Shown: positions 1 to 8,542, numbered from the stretch's first letter. The stretch is 17,105 nucleotides of DNA from Sandarakinorhabdus sp. (GCA_025458465.1 JALOSK010000071.1:1-17105); one strand, 5' to 3'. Made by a program: numbers and translations. Notes: generated from the letters alone by a model not told the origin.

Positions 1-702
1 GCCAAGGCGCGGCTGTTCACGATGCAACAGGCCGGCAGCACGGCAATCGTCGGCAGCGCGGCTCAGGCGGCGTGGAACGTGCAGCGCGGCCCCGGCCAGA
101 CGATCCGCATCGAGGATGTGGCGCTGCCCGGCAACCAGTCCGACTGGCCGGGCCTGCAGGGCCCGCACAATCTGGAAAACGCCCGCGCTGCCGTGGCCGC
201 TGCCCGCGCGCTGGGCATCGCCGATGACGTGATTGCCCGCGGCCTCGCCAGCTATCGGGCGCTGGCCCACCGCATGGAACCGGTGGGCGAGGTGGGCGCC
301 GTGCTGTTCATCAACGACAGCAAGGCGACCAATCCCGACAGCACCGCCCCGGCGCTGGCCGCCTTCGCCCGGTGCCACTGGATTGCCGGCGGCCGGCCCA
401 AGCTGGACAGCGAAGGCCGTGCCGATCTTTCCGCCGTGCGGCCGCACCTGTCCCACGTTGTCCACGCCTGGCTCATCGGCGAGGCGGCGCCAGCCTTTGC
501 CGCGCAGCTGGCGCCCCATGTGCCGGTCACGCAGGCCGGCACGCTGGATGCGGCGCTGGCCGGCGCGGCGGCAGCAGCAAGGCCCGGCGAGGTCGTGCTG
601 TTCAGCCCGGCCGCCGCCAGTTTCGATCAGTATCGCGATTTCGAGCAGCGCGGCGATGCCTTCCGCGCCGCCGTCGCCCAGCTTCAGGGAGAGGCCGCGT
701 GA
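1..702 (+). CDS. murD: UDP-N-acetylmuramoylalanine--D-glutamate ligase (MurD), 3' part
   Basis: This is the C-terminal 233 residues of MurD, open from base 1 in frame 1; the start lies outside the window. MurD is the cytoplasmic ATP-dependent ligase that adds D-glutamate to UDP-MurNAc-L-Ala. Visible family signatures are GPHNLENARAA (central Mur-ligase domain end), HRMEPVGEVGAVLFINDSKATNPDS (entry to the C-terminal domain, with the NDSKATN motif), a GGRPK segment, and the terminal FSPAAASFDQY...FEQRGDAFR block. The GGRPK segment continues LDSEG, where many MurD proteins have a more glycine-rich stretch; I regard this as ordinary divergence. The TGA stop overlaps the GTG start of ftsW in a GTGA tetranucleotide, which implies translational coupling. 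Identification is firm; only the N-terminal domain cannot be checked. Confidence 0.95.
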   Translation, partial: AKARLFTMQQAGSTAIVGSAAQAAWNVQRGPGQTIRIEDVALPGNQSDWPGLQGPHNLENARAAVAAARALGIADDVIARGLASYRALAHRMEPVGEVGAVLFINDSKATNPDSTAPALAAFARCHWIAGGRPKLDSEGRADLSAVRPHLSHVVHAWLIGEAAPAFAAQLAPHVPVTQAGTLDAALAGAAAAARPGEVVLFSPAAASFDQYRDFEQRGDAFRAAVAQLQGEAA

Positions 703-1922
703 AGATCAGCGCACCAGGCGGCAGGAACACGCGCCCGCAGGCCCTTGCCCTGTCACGCGGGGACCGTTCGATCTGGGGCCGCTGGTTCTGGACGATCGAC
801 AAGACGCTGCTGATCATCATCTTCGCGCTGATCGCCGCCGGCATCGTGGCCGTGGCCGCGGCCTCGCCGGCCGCCGCGCGCCGCCTGTCGGGCAGCAGCT
901 TCCGTTACGATGATCTCTATTTCCTCTATCGCCAGCTGGGCTGGGTGGCACTGGGCGTGCCGCTGATGCTGGCGACATCGATGCTGGATGTGCGCACGCT
1001 GAAGCGCGTGGCGGTGGCCGGCACGGTCCTGTGCCTGCTGGCGCTGGTGCTGGTGCCGTTCATCGGCGGCGGCGCCAACGGCGCGACGCGCTGGATCCAG
1101 TTGCCCGGCTTCCAGTTCCAGCCATCGGAATTCTTCAAGCCCTTCTTCATCATCACCACCGCCTGGCTGCTCAGCCTGAAGGTGGAGGACGGCAGCCTGC
1201 CCACGATGCAGATTTCGGCCGCGGTGCTGGCGATGGCAATCATCTGCCTGATCGCCCAGCCCGATGTGGGCCAATCCGCCCTGATTGCCGCCGTCTGGTT
1301 GGTGCAGGCCACGCTGGCCGGCCTGTCGCTCACCATCATCGGCATCCTCGCGGCGCTGGGCGTGGTGGGGCTGATTGGCGCCTATTTCACGCTCGATCAC
1401 TTTGCCGCCCGCATCGACAAGTTCCTGACCGGCGCCGGCGACACCTTCCAGATCGACAAGGCGCTCGATTGTTTCCGCGCCGGCGGCTGGCTGGGCACCG
1501 GCCCGGGCGAAGGCCGCATGAAGTTCCGCCTGCCCGAAGCCCAGACCGATTACATCTTCTCGGTTATCGGCGAGGAGTTCGGGCTGGTCGCCTGCTTCCT
1601 GCTCGCCGGCCTGTTCATGGGCCTGGTGGTGCGCGCGCTGCTGGTGGCGATGGACGAGGATGATCCGTTCGTGTTCCTCGCCACCGCCGGCCTTGCCACC
1701 CAGTTCGGCCTGCAGGCCTCCATCAACATGATGGTGAACCTGTCGCTGCTGCCATCGAAAGGCATGACGCTGCCGTTCATCAGCCACGGCGGCTCCTCGT
1801 TCCTCGCCATTTCGCTGGGCGCCGGCCTGCTGTTGGCGCTCACCCGCTGCAACCCGTTCCTGAAGGGCCAGGTGTGGAACGGTGGCGGTGCAGCGCGCTT
1901 CCCCACGGCGCGCGCCGCATGA
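699..1922 (+). CDS. ftsW: Septal peptidoglycan polymerase FtsW (SEDS family)
   Basis: A polytopic inner-membrane protein of 407 residues in the SEDS family. FtsW polymerises lipid II into septal glycan strands together with its partner transpeptidase FtsI (not in the window). The GTG at 699 is chosen because it lies in the GTGA overlap with murD and gives a normal length; the open frame extends further upstream, but only through sequence antisensical to FtsW and inside murD. A cytoplasmic N-terminal tail (about residues 1-30) precedes the first membrane segment (about 35-55), and roughly nine or ten hydrophobic segments follow. The diagnostic loop runs from GGWLGTGPGEG to LPEAQTDYIFSVIGEEFG, with the catalytic-type aspartate at residue 284. 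The C-terminal SHGGSSFLA motif is also present. The stop overlaps the murG ATG (ATGA). Confidence 0.96.
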   Translation: MKISAPGGRNTRPQALALSRGDRSIWGRWFWTIDKTLLIIIFALIAAGIVAVAAASPAAARRLSGSSFRYDDLYFLYRQLGWVALGVPLMLATSMLDVRTLKRVAVAGTVLCLLALVLVPFIGGGANGATRWIQLPGFQFQPSEFFKPFFIITTAWLLSLKVEDGSLPTMQISAAVLAMAIICLIAQPDVGQSALIAAVWLVQATLAGLSLTIIGILAALGVVGLIGAYFTLDHFAARIDKFLTGAGDTFQIDKALDCFRAGGWLGTGPGEGRMKFRLPEAQTDYIFSVIGEEFGLVACFLLAGLFMGLVVRALLVAMDEDDPFVFLATAGLATQFGLQASINMMVNLSLLPSKGMTLPFISHGGSSFLAISLGAGLLLALTRCNPFLKGQVWNGGGAARFPTARAA

Positions 1923-3070
1923 CAGAGGAACGCCTTGATTCCCGGCCGCGCCAGATGACCCCAGGGCCCAAGGTTTCCGGGGGCGGCACCTATGTGCTGT
2001 GCGCCGGCGGCACCGGTGGCCACATGGTGCCGGCGCATTGCCTTGCGCTGGAATTGATGGCGCGCGGCCACAAGGTGCATCTGGTGACGGATGAACGGGG
2101 CCTGCGCTTTCCCGGCCTGTTCCCCGGCGTGCCGGTCACGAAGGTGGAAGCCGCCTCCACCGGCCGCAGTGGCTGGCGATCGTTGCCGCAGGTGGCGCTG
2201 TCCATCTGGCGTGGGCGCAGCGCGGCGCGGCGGCTCTACAAGGAACTCCGGCCACGCGCCGTGGTGGGCTTTGGCGGCTATCCGGCGCTGCCGGGGCTGC
2301 TGGCCGGCCTGTCGCTGTATCTGCCCTGCCTGATCCACGAACAGAACGCCGTGCTCGGCCGCACCAACCGCTATCTGGCGCCGCGCGTGCGGGCCATCGC
2401 CACCAGCTGGCCCAAGGTGCGCCGCATGGAAGGCGCCTGGCAGCGCCGTGCGCACTTCGTCGGCAATCCCGTGCGGCCCGAGGTGATTGCCGCCGGCCAG
2501 GCCCCCTTCCCCGCCGATGCGCCGCGCCTGAAATTGCTGGTCACCGGCGGCAGCCAGGGCGCTGCCATCCTGAACAGCGTGGTGCCCGCGGCCATCGCGC
2601 TGCTGCCCGAACCGGTGCGTGCCAGCCTTGATGTCACCCACCAGGGCCGCGATGAAGACCGCGAGGCGATGCTGGCCGCCTATCGCGCCGCCGGCATCAC
2701 GCCGCGCATCGCCGCCTATTTTCCCGATCTGCCGGCCGAGATGGCCTCCAGCCACATCGTCATTGCCCGGTCGGGCGCGTCCACGGTGGCGGAACTGGCG
2801 GTGATGGGGCGCCCGTCCATCCTGATCCCGCTGCCCATCGCCACCGATGATCACCAGGCCGACAATGCACAGGCGCTGGTGGCGGCCGGAGCCGCCCGGA
2901 TGATTCGTCAACAAGTATTTACGCCCGACACCCTGGCCGAGGCCTTGACGCCATGGCTGACCGACCGGCAGGGCTTGCGCGAGGCCGCCGCAGCCGCGCG
3001 CGCCGCCGGGCACCCCGATGCGGCCGTGCGGCTGGCCAATCTTGTCATCGCCACCGGATTGATCGCATGA
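1919..3070 (+). CDS. murG: UDP-GlcNAc:lipid I N-acetylglucosaminyltransferase (MurG)
   Basis: MurG is the peripheral membrane GT28-family glycosyltransferase that converts lipid I to lipid II at the cytoplasmic face. The product is 383 residues. The G-loop GGTGGH is at residues 30-35, followed by [14 protein letters not shown], the second glycine-rich loop VTGGSQGA, and the UDP-GlcNAc site [22 protein letters not shown] with [11 protein letters not shown]. All are classic MurG landmarks in the right order. The ATG at 1919 lies in an ATGA overlap with ftsW; an in-frame ATG at 1955 would remove a 12-residue extension that carries no recognised motif, so the exact start is slightly uncertain. 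The stop codon overlaps the murC ATG. Confidence 0.96.
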   Translation: MTEERLDSRPRQMTPGPKVSGGGTYVLCAGGTGGHMVPAHCLALELMARGHKVHLVTDERGLRFPGLFPGVPVTKVEAASTGRSGWRSLPQVALSIWRGRSAARRLYKELRPRAVVGFGGYPALPGLLAGLSLYLPCLIHEQNAVLGRTNRYLAPRVRAIATSWPKVRRMEGAWQRRAHFVGNPVRPEVIAAGQAPFPADAPRLKLLVTGGSQGAAILNSVVPAAIALLPEPVRASLDVTHQGRDEDREAMLAAYRAAGITPRIAAYFPDLPAEMASSHIVIARSGASTVAELAVMGRPSILIPLPIATDDHQADNAQALVAAGAARMIRQQVFTPDTLAEALTPWLTDRQGLREAAAAARAAGHPDAAVRLANLVIATGLIA

Positions 3071-4539
3071 ACCCGCCCGTTTCCACCACCCTGTCCCCGG
3101 CCGATACCGCCCTGCGCCTGCGGCCCGGCTTCCGCACCGATATCGGCGTCATCCACTTCGTCGGCATCGGCGGCATCGGCATGTCCGGCATTGCCGAGGT
3201 GATGGCCAACCTGGGCTTCGAGGTGCAGGGCAGCGACGCGGCCGAATCCTATGTGGTGGAAGGCCTGCGCCGGAAGGGCATCACCGTCTTCATCGGCCAG
3301 AAGCCGGAGAATGTCGCCAATGCCGCCGTGCTGGTGATCTCCACCGCCATCAAGGCCGACAATCCCGAAGTGATGGCCGCCCGCGCCAGGCGCATTCCGG
3401 TGGTGCGCCGGGCCGAAATGCTGGCCGAACTGATGCGCCTGAAAAGCTGCGTGGCGGTGGCCGGGACCCACGGCAAGACCACCACCACATCGATGGTCGC
3501 CACCCTGCTGGACGCCGGCGGGCTGGATCCCACGGTGATCAACGGCGGCATCATCAACAGCATCGGTTCCAACGCCCGGCTGGGCGCGTCGGACTGGATG
3601 GTGGTGGAAGCCGATGAAAGCGACGGCAGCTTCCTGCGGCTGACCGGCACCTTCGGCATCGTCACCAACATCGATCCGGAACATCTCGATCACTGGGGTG
3701 ATTTCGACGCGGTGCGCCGGGGCTTCGAGACGTTCGTGCATTCGGTGCCCTTCTATGGCGCCGCCATCCTGTGCATCGATCACCCGGAAGTGCAGGCGCT
3801 GATCGCCCGCGTGGCTGACCGGCGCATCATCACCTATGGCTTTGCCGCCACCGCCGATGTGCGCGGGCTGGACGTGGTGCCGGTGCCGGGCGGCAATCGC
3901 TTTTCGGTGCTGGTGCGCACGCGCGGCGGTGCCGGGGATGGCCAGCGCCGCATCGACGATCTGGTGCTGCCGATGCCGGGCCGCCACAATGTGCAGAACG
4001 CATTGGCTGCGATCGCCGTCGCGCTGGAACTGGGTGTGGACGATGAATCCTTGCGCGCCGGCCTCGCGCGCTTTGGCGGTGTGAAGCGTCGCTTCACCAA
4101 GGTGGGCGAGGTGGCCGGTGCCACCATCATCGATGATTATGGCCATCACCCGGTGGAGATCCGCGCCGTGCTCGCCGCTGCCCGTGAAGGTGCGCAGGGT
4201 CGTGTCATCGCCGTGGTGCAGCCGCACCGCTTCACCCGCCTGCGCGACCTGATGGGCGAATTCTGCGCCGCCTTCAACGATGCCGACATGGTCTATGTCG
4301 CCCCCGTCTATGCTGCCGGCGAAACGCCGATCGACGGCGTGGATGCCGCCGCGCTGGCCGCCGGGCTGGTCGCCGCCGGCCATCCCAGCGCCGAAACCGT
4401 GACCGGGGCGGACAATCTGGCGGTCAAGCTGGCTGGCGTGGTGCAGCCGGGTGACCAGGTGATCTGCCTGGGCGCCGGGGACATCACCAAATGGGCAGCA
4501 GGCCTCGCCGATGCCATCGCCAAGGTGAAAACCGGGTGA
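3067..4539 (+). CDS. murC: UDP-N-acetylmuramate--L-alanine ligase (MurC)
   Basis: MurC is the first Mur ligase, a cytoplasmic enzyme that adds L-alanine to UDP-MurNAc using ATP. The product is 490 residues, in the usual range. The N-terminal Rossmann-like domain shows [16 protein letters not shown]. The ATP-binding P-loop GTHGKTTT is at residues 133-140. Further on are [21 protein letters not shown], the domain hinge [12 protein letters not shown], and the C-terminal-domain motifs [10 protein letters not shown] and QPHRFTRL. The ATG at 3067 forms an ATGA overlap with the murG stop, and the TGA stop forms a GTGA overlap with murB. Everything expected is intact. Confidence 0.97.
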   Translation: MNPPVSTTLSPADTALRLRPGFRTDIGVIHFVGIGGIGMSGIAEVMANLGFEVQGSDAAESYVVEGLRRKGITVFIGQKPENVANAAVLVISTAIKADNPEVMAARARRIPVVRRAEMLAELMRLKSCVAVAGTHGKTTTTSMVATLLDAGGLDPTVINGGIINSIGSNARLGASDWMVVEADESDGSFLRLTGTFGIVTNIDPEHLDHWGDFDAVRRGFETFVHSVPFYGAAILCIDHPEVQALIARVADRRIITYGFAATADVRGLDVVPVPGGNRFSVLVRTRGGAGDGQRRIDDLVLPMPGRHNVQNALAAIAVALELGVDDESLRAGLARFGGVKRRFTKVGEVAGATIIDDYGHHPVEIRAVLAAAREGAQGRVIAVVQPHRFTRLRDLMGEFCAAFNDADMVYVAPVYAAGETPIDGVDAAALAAGLVAAGHPSAETVTGADNLAVKLAGVVQPGDQVICLGAGDITKWAAGLADAIAKVKTG

Positions 4540-5444
4540 GCCTGCTGGCTGCCTTGCCGCCCGCCAAGGGCAAGCTGACGGCCGCAGCGCCGCTGGCCCC
4601 GCTGGTGTGGTTCAAGGCCGGCGGCCCGGCGGACTGGCTGTTCGAGCCGGCCGACGTGGATGATCTGCGCGCCTTCCTGAAAGCGCTGCCGGCCGATGTG
4701 CCGGTGATGGCGCTGGGGCTGGGCAGCAACCTGATCGTGCGCGATGGTGGCGTGCCGGGCGTGGTGGTGCGGCTGGGCAAGGCGTTCGGCAAGGTGAGCG
4801 CCGATGGCGAGACCCTCTCCGTCGGCGGCGGCGCTTCGGGCATCGCGGTGAGCAGCGCCGCGCGGGATGCCGGGATCACCGGCCTTGAATTCCTGCGCGG
4901 CATCCCGGGCACGGTGGGCGGCTTCGTGCGCATGAACGGCGGCGCTTATGGCCGCGAAGTGGCCGATGTGCTGGTGGACGCCACCATTGTCACACGCGAT
5001 GGCGGCATCGAAACCCGGCCGCTGGCCGCGCTGGATTACAGCTATCGCCATTCCAACCTGCACGATGGCGAGATTGTCGTGGCGGCCCGCCTGCGCGGCC
5101 AACCCGGCGACAAGGCCGCCATCCAGGCCGAGATGGACCGCATCGCCGCCGCCCGCGAGGCCAGCCAGCCGCTGCGCACCCGCACCGGCGGCTCCACCTT
5201 CAAGAACCCGCCCGGCCACCGGGCGTGGGAGCTGGTCCACAACGCCGGCTGCCGGGGCTTGCGCGTTGGCGGTGCCGAAGTTTCGGCCAAGCACAGCAAT
5301 TTCCTGATCAACAGCCACCGCGCCAGCGCCGCCGATATCGAGGCGCTGGGCGAGCTGGTGCGGGCCCATGTGCAGCGGACGCAGGGCGTGGTGCTGGATT
5401 GGGAAATCCAGCGGGTCGGCCGGGTGCAGGAGAGCGTGCAGTGA
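4536..5444 (+). CDS. murB: UDP-N-acetylenolpyruvoylglucosamine reductase (MurB)
   Basis: MurB is the FAD-dependent cytoplasmic enzyme that reduces UDP-GlcNAc-enolpyruvate to UDP-MurNAc with NADPH. The product is 302 residues from a GTG at 4536 in a GTGA overlap with murC; no upstream start gives a better N-terminus. The FAD-binding PCMH-type region shows [25 protein letters not shown] and [18 protein letters not shown]. The catalytic serine sits in TGGSTFKNP and the expected C-terminal glutamate in VLDWEIQ. The YRHSNL segment and the length fit the shorter MurB type common in alphaproteobacteria. The position between murC and ddl is usual for this group. The stop overlaps the ddl GTG. Confidence 0.96.
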   Translation: MSLLAALPPAKGKLTAAAPLAPLVWFKAGGPADWLFEPADVDDLRAFLKALPADVPVMALGLGSNLIVRDGGVPGVVVRLGKAFGKVSADGETLSVGGGASGIAVSSAARDAGITGLEFLRGIPGTVGGFVRMNGGAYGREVADVLVDATIVTRDGGIETRPLAALDYSYRHSNLHDGEIVVAARLRGQPGDKAAIQAEMDRIAAAREASQPLRTRTGGSTFKNPPGHRAWELVHNAGCRGLRVGGAEVSAKHSNFLINSHRASAADIEALGELVRAHVQRTQGVVLDWEIQRVGRVQESVQ

Positions 5445-6373
5445 AGGTCGCGGTGCTGATGGGCGGCTGGTCCGCCGAACGCGACGTGTCGCTCACCTCC
5501 GGGCGCGGCATTGCGCAGGCCTGCCGCACGCTGGGCCACGAAACCATCGAGATCGACATGGGCCGCAACGTGGCGCAGCAGCTTGCCGCCGCCGCGCCGG
5601 ACGTGGTGTTCAATGCCCTGCACGGCACGCCGGGCGAAGATGGCACCGTGCAGGGCCTGATGGACCTGCTGGGGCTGGCCTATACCCATTCCGGCCTCAC
5701 CACCTCGGCCATCGCGATCGACAAGGAACTCACCAAGAAGGTGCTGGTGCCGGCCGGCGTGCCGATGCCGCAGGGCAGGCTGGTGGTATCGGACAGCCTG
5801 TTCGAGGCCGATCCGCTGCCGCGCCCCTATGTGCTGAAACCGGTGAATGAAGGCTCCTCCGTTGGGGTCGCCATCGTCACCGACGAAAGCAATTACGGCC
5901 ATCCCATCCGCCGTGATGTGCCCGGACCATGGATGGAATTCGAAACGCTGCTGGCCGAGCCTTTCATAGCCGGCAAGGAACTGACCGTTGCGGTGCTGGG
6001 CGACGAGGCACTGGCCGTGACCGAGCTGAAGCCGGCCCAGGGCTTCTATGATTACGACGCCAAATATACCGATGGCCTGACCGTGCACGAATGCCCGGCC
6101 AGCCTGCCGCCGGAGATCGAGGCGGCCTGCCTGGCCCACGCCCTGACCGCACATCGCGTTCTGGGCTGTCGGGGCACCAGCCGCAGCGATTTTCGCTGGG
6201 ACCCGGCGCAGGGGCTGGCAGGGCTGTTCCTGCTGGAAGTCAACACCCAACCCGGGATGACGCCGCTCAGCCTGGTGCCCGAACAGGCGAAGCATCGCGG
6301 CATTTCCTATGAACAGTTGGTGCAGCGCCTGATCGACATGGCGCTGGAACAGCGGAGGGGAGGCAGGGAATGA
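5441..6373 (+). CDS. ddl: D-alanine--D-alanine ligase (Ddl)
   Basis: Ddl is an ATP-grasp ligase that makes the D-Ala-D-Ala dipeptide attached by MurF to the peptidoglycan precursor. The product is 310 residues from a GTG at 5441 (GTGA overlap with murB). The N-terminus shows VLMGGWSAERDVSL, with the conserved glutamate of the family. Other landmarks are ALHGTPGEDG, SGLTTSAIAIDKELTK, the ATP-site loop VLKPVNEGSSVGV, the LLAEPFIAGKELTVAVLGD block, YDAKYTDG, and LLEVNTQPGMTPLSLVPEQA near the end with metal-binding residues. The 3' end of the gene also contains the strong ribosome binding site for ftsQ, and its stop codon overlaps the ftsQ ATG. DdlA/DdlB paralogy cannot be judged from one copy; the cluster position points to the DdlB type. 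Confidence 0.96.
   Translation: MKVAVLMGGWSAERDVSLTSGRGIAQACRTLGHETIEIDMGRNVAQQLAAAAPDVVFNALHGTPGEDGTVQGLMDLLGLAYTHSGLTTSAIAIDKELTKKVLVPAGVPMPQGRLVVSDSLFEADPLPRPYVLKPVNEGSSVGVAIVTDESNYGHPIRRDVPGPWMEFETLLAEPFIAGKELTVAVLGDEALAVTELKPAQGFYDYDAKYTDGLTVHECPASLPPEIEAACLAHALTAHRVLGCRGTSRSDFRWDPAQGLAGLFLLEVNTQPGMTPLSLVPEQAKHRGISYEQLVQRLIDMALEQRRGGRE
6354..6363 (+). promoter_or_regulatory. Strong ribosome binding site for ftsQ
   Basis: The purine-rich stretch GGAGGGGAGG lies inside the 3' end of ddl, with its last base 6 bases before the ftsQ ATG at 6370. It supports 6370 as the ftsQ start and means ftsQ need not depend only on re-initiation at the ATGA overlap. Confidence 0.7.
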
Positions 6374-7251
6374 CGGCCGCCGTTCTGAAACGTGGCGCCC
6401 GTGCGCCCAAGGCCCGCCCCCGCCGCAGCCCGGCCGCCGCGCGCGCCAGTTTCCAGCCGCCCACCCGCCAGCAGATGACGATCGGCGCCGGCGTCATCCT
6501 CGCGGCCGCGCTGCTGCTGACCATCGCGCTGGGCCTGCCGCAGCGGGCCTGGGCCGGCTTTGTGGCGTGGACCGCGGCCAACGGCTGGGAAGTGCGCCAT
6601 GTCGAATTGACCGGCGCGCGCCAGCAGGACCGGCTCGCCATCTATGCCGCAGTGCTCAATGGCCCCACCAACGCCATGCTGGCCACCGATCTGGACGATG
6701 TGCGCACGCGCCTTTCCGCGCTGCCCTGGGTGGCCGATGCCAGCGTGCAGCGCCGCCTGCCCGATACGCTGGTGATCGAGGTGATCGAGCGCAAGCCGGT
6801 GGCGCTGTGGCAGCATCACCGCCATCTCGCCGCCATCGACATCACCGGCAAGGTGCTCACCGATCAACGGCTGGAGCGCTGGAACGATCTGCCGCTGCTG
6901 GTGGGCGCTGGCGCCAACAGGCGGGTGAAGGATGCGCTGGAACTGCTGGCGGCGACCCCTCTGGGCAGCGAAGTGGATGCCGCCGTGTTCGTCGGCAACC
7001 GCCGTTGGGACCTGAGGTTCAAGAGCGGCGAGACGCTGGCCCTGCCCGATCAGCCGGCGCAGGCCCGCGCCGCGCTCACCCGCTTTGCCCGGCTTGACGG
7101 CAAGGGCCCGGAACGCCTGCTGGGCGGGCATTTCACCCGGTTCGATCTGCGGCTGCCCGATCGCATGATCGTTGCCGGCCCGGCCGTGGCCGCCAGCCTT
7201 GCCGAGGCGGAAAAGGCCCGCAAGGCCGCCGCCCAGGCCCAGGCCATCTGA
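6370..7251 (+). CDS. ftsQ: Cell division protein FtsQ
   Basis: FtsQ is a bitopic inner-membrane divisome protein whose periplasmic part recruits FtsB/FtsL. The product is 293 residues. A basic, proline-rich cytoplasmic tail (about residues 1-36) precedes one membrane helix (about 37-56, rich in A, L, I and V). A POTRA domain (about 73-142) follows, containing VRHVELTGA, the ALPWVADASVQRRLPDTLVIEVIERKPVALW block and the DITGKVL turn typical of FtsQ. The rest is the beta domain, and the end is an Ala/Lys/Glu-rich tail. The start at 6370 overlaps the ddl stop (ATGA) and has a strong upstream Shine-Dalgarno. ftsA begins 21 bases after the stop, so the run of overlaps ends here. Confidence 0.95.
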   Translation: MTAAVLKRGARAPKARPRRSPAAARASFQPPTRQQMTIGAGVILAAALLLTIALGLPQRAWAGFVAWTAANGWEVRHVELTGARQQDRLAIYAAVLNGPTNAMLATDLDDVRTRLSALPWVADASVQRRLPDTLVIEVIERKPVALWQHHRHLAAIDITGKVLTDQRLERWNDLPLLVGAGANRRVKDALELLAATPLGSEVDAAVFVGNRRWDLRFKSGETLALPDQPAQARAALTRFARLDGKGPERLLGGHFTRFDLRLPDRMIVAGPAVAASLAEAEKARKAAAQAQAI

Positions 7252-7260
7252 AGGAAGGAG
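7251..7260 (+). promoter_or_regulatory. Ribosome binding site for ftsA
   Basis: AAGGAAGGAG starts on the last base of the ftsQ stop codon and ends 12 bases before the ATG at 7273. It is the only good Shine-Dalgarno in the 21-base gap and supports that ATG, although the spacing is on the long side. Confidence 0.6.
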
Positions 7261-7272
7261 CACAGGCCCGCC

Positions 7273-8460
7273 ATGCCCCCCCGCATCCCCATCCCTCCCC
7301 TTGGCCGCGGCCAGACGGAACGGCCGGTGGCCGTGCTGGATGTCGGCACGTCCAAGGTGTCGGCGCTGATCGCCCTGGTTGGCGGGGATGAACCGCCGCG
7401 CGTCATCGGCAGCGGTCAGAAGCCCTGCGTGGGGCTGAAGCGCGGCACGGTGACCGATTTCGACAAGGCCGAAATGGCCATTCGCGGCGCCATGGACCAG
7501 GCCGAACGCGCCGCCGGCGTGCAGATGGACAGCGTGATCGCCAGCTTTGCCGCCGGCAACATGAACAGCTCCATGGCCGGCGCCGAAATCGACATCGCCG
7601 GCGCCAGCATCACCCCAACCGACATGGTGACCCTGCGCCAGGCCGGCCGCGCCGCCATCGATCCGCGCGGCCGGAGCGTCATCCACGCGCTGCCGGCGCT
7701 GTATACGCTGGATGGCCTGCCCGGCATTGAAAGCCCCCTGGGCCTGCATGCCGATCGGCTGGGCGTGGATATCCACGTGGTGACCGCCGACACGCCGGCC
7801 ATCCTGAACTTCACCCGCGCCGTGGCGCAGGCGCATCTGGGCCTTGCTGGCCTGGTATCCAGCCCGATCGCCGCCAGCCTTGCCGTGCTGGACGACGAGG
7901 AACGCGACATCGGCGTGGCGCTGATCGAGATCGGCGCCGGCGTCACCAGCATCGCCGTGCACAAGTTCGGCATCGTGGTGGGCGTTGCCACGGTGCCGAT
8001 CGGCAGCGCCGACATCACCGACGACATCGCCGCCGCCTTCGCCACCCGGCGCAGCGTGGCCGAGCGACTGAAGACCTTCGATGGCGCCGCCGTGGCCACC
8101 ATGCGCGACCAGACCGATCCGGTGATCATCCCGCCGGCCGTGGATGATGGCAGCGTGGAACCGCTGAAGGTGCCGCGCGTGCAGCTGGTGAATGTCATCC
8201 GCACCCGGCTCGACATGCTGTTCGGCGAAATTGCCCGCGCGCTTTCGGCCCTGGGCTTCGTGGGCCCGCAGGCACGGCGCGTGGTGCTCACCGGGGGCGG
8301 CGCCGATCTGCGCGCCATCGCCGATTATGCCGGCACCGCGCACAGGAAGGCCCGGCCTTTGCCACGCTGGCCGGGCTGGTGCTGTTCGGATCCCGCGATC
8401 CGGGCGACCTGTGGCACCAGCCAAACACGCGCGAAGCTGCGACATCGCGTCGCGGCTTGA
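7273..8460 (+). CDS. ftsA: Cell division protein FtsA, C-terminally frameshifted
   Basis: FtsA is the actin-like ATPase that tethers FtsZ filaments to the inner membrane. The reading frame encodes 395 residues. Residues 1 to about 356 look like normal FtsA: LDVGTSKVSALIA (phosphate-1 region), the GLKRGTVTDF start of subdomain 1C, IGAGVTSIAV (phosphate 2), and LTGGGADLRAIADYAG (adenosine motif, GGG at 341-343). After GTA at about 8340 the remaining 39 residues are unlike FtsA. They are Arg/Pro/Cys-rich, consistent with a wrong frame. The true C-terminal sequence resumes in the frame of base 8340 and ends at 8495. About 20 residues expected between IADYAG and GPAFATLAGL are absent, so the lesion looks like a deletion of roughly 55-65 bases whose size is 1 modulo 3. 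As written, the protein would lack part of subdomain 2B and its membrane-targeting tail. FtsA identity is certain; whether the lesion is real is not. Confidence 0.9.
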   Translation: MPPRIPIPPLGRGQTERPVAVLDVGTSKVSALIALVGGDEPPRVIGSGQKPCVGLKRGTVTDFDKAEMAIRGAMDQAERAAGVQMDSVIASFAAGNMNSSMAGAEIDIAGASITPTDMVTLRQAGRAAIDPRGRSVIHALPALYTLDGLPGIESPLGLHADRLGVDIHVVTADTPAILNFTRAVAQAHLGLAGLVSSPIAASLAVLDDEERDIGVALIEIGAGVTSIAVHKFGIVVGVATVPIGSADITDDIAAAFATRRSVAERLKTFDGAAVATMRDQTDPVIIPPAVDDGSVEPLKVPRVQLVNVIRTRLDMLFGEIARALSALGFVGPQARRVVLTGGGADLRAIADYAGTAHRKARPLPRWPGWCCSDPAIRATCGTSQTRAKLRHRVAA

Positions 8461-8495
8461 CAGGTGTTTTCGAAAAACTGTGGGGAAGTCTGTGA
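8340..8495 (+). other. ftsA: Out-of-frame true C-terminal end of ftsA
   Basis: Read in the frame of base 8340, this stretch encodes 51 residues. It begins AQEGPAFATLAGLVLFGSRD, the conserved C-terminal part of sphingomonad-type FtsA, and ends TGVFEKLWGSL before a TGA at 8493-8495. The last residues resemble the amphipathic membrane-targeting helix of FtsA. It cannot be reached from the ftsA start without a change of frame. With a restored gap of about 20 residues, the full protein would be about 427 residues, a normal FtsA length. This is a remnant or an assembly casualty, not a separate gene. Confidence 0.85.
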
Positions 8496-8508
8496 AGGCG
8501 CTTCCCAC
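8480..8508 (+). other. Imperfect hairpin between ftsA and ftsZ
   Basis: GTGGGGAAG (8480-8488) can pair with CTTCCCAC (8501-8508) with one bulged G and a 12-base loop. The restored ftsA stop codon (8493-8495) lies in the loop. There is no following T run, so it is not a standard terminator; it could be an mRNA processing or stability element, or chance in GC-rich DNA. Confidence 0.3.
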
Positions 8509-8530
8509 CGATTCGCTCATCAACTAGTAT
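8502..8530 (+). promoter_or_regulatory. Weak candidate promoter upstream of ftsZ
   Basis: TTCCCA (8502-8507) and TAGTAT (8525-8530) are separated by 17 bases, and each matches four of six positions of the sigma-70 consensus. The location just before ftsZ fits the common finding that ftsZ has promoters of its own. The match is poor and might be chance. Confidence 0.25.
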
Positions 8531-8542
8531 GAATCTGGCAAC

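Noticed and set aside
372-698. Upstream extension of the ftsW frame to an ATG at 372.
   Set aside because: It lies wholly inside murD, reads as Arg/Pro/Ala-rich non-homologous sequence, and would give a soluble N-terminus of over 100 residues not seen in FtsW. The GTG at 699 in the overlap fits better.
8332-8348. Programmed ribosomal frameshifting in ftsA.
   Set aside because: No slippery heptamer or suitable downstream structure is seen, and a simple frame change would still leave about 20 conserved residues missing, so a deletion or assembly error explains it better.
8457-8462. Perfect TTGACA -35 hexamer near the end of the ftsA frame.
   Set aside because: With 16-18 base spacing the -10 position reads GTGGGG-like sequence, so there is no partner. 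It is also coding in the restored ftsA frame.
8467-8476. Palindrome TTTTCGAAAA.
   Set aside because: It encodes the VFEK part of the ftsA tail in the restored frame and is too short to claim as a binding site without conservation data.
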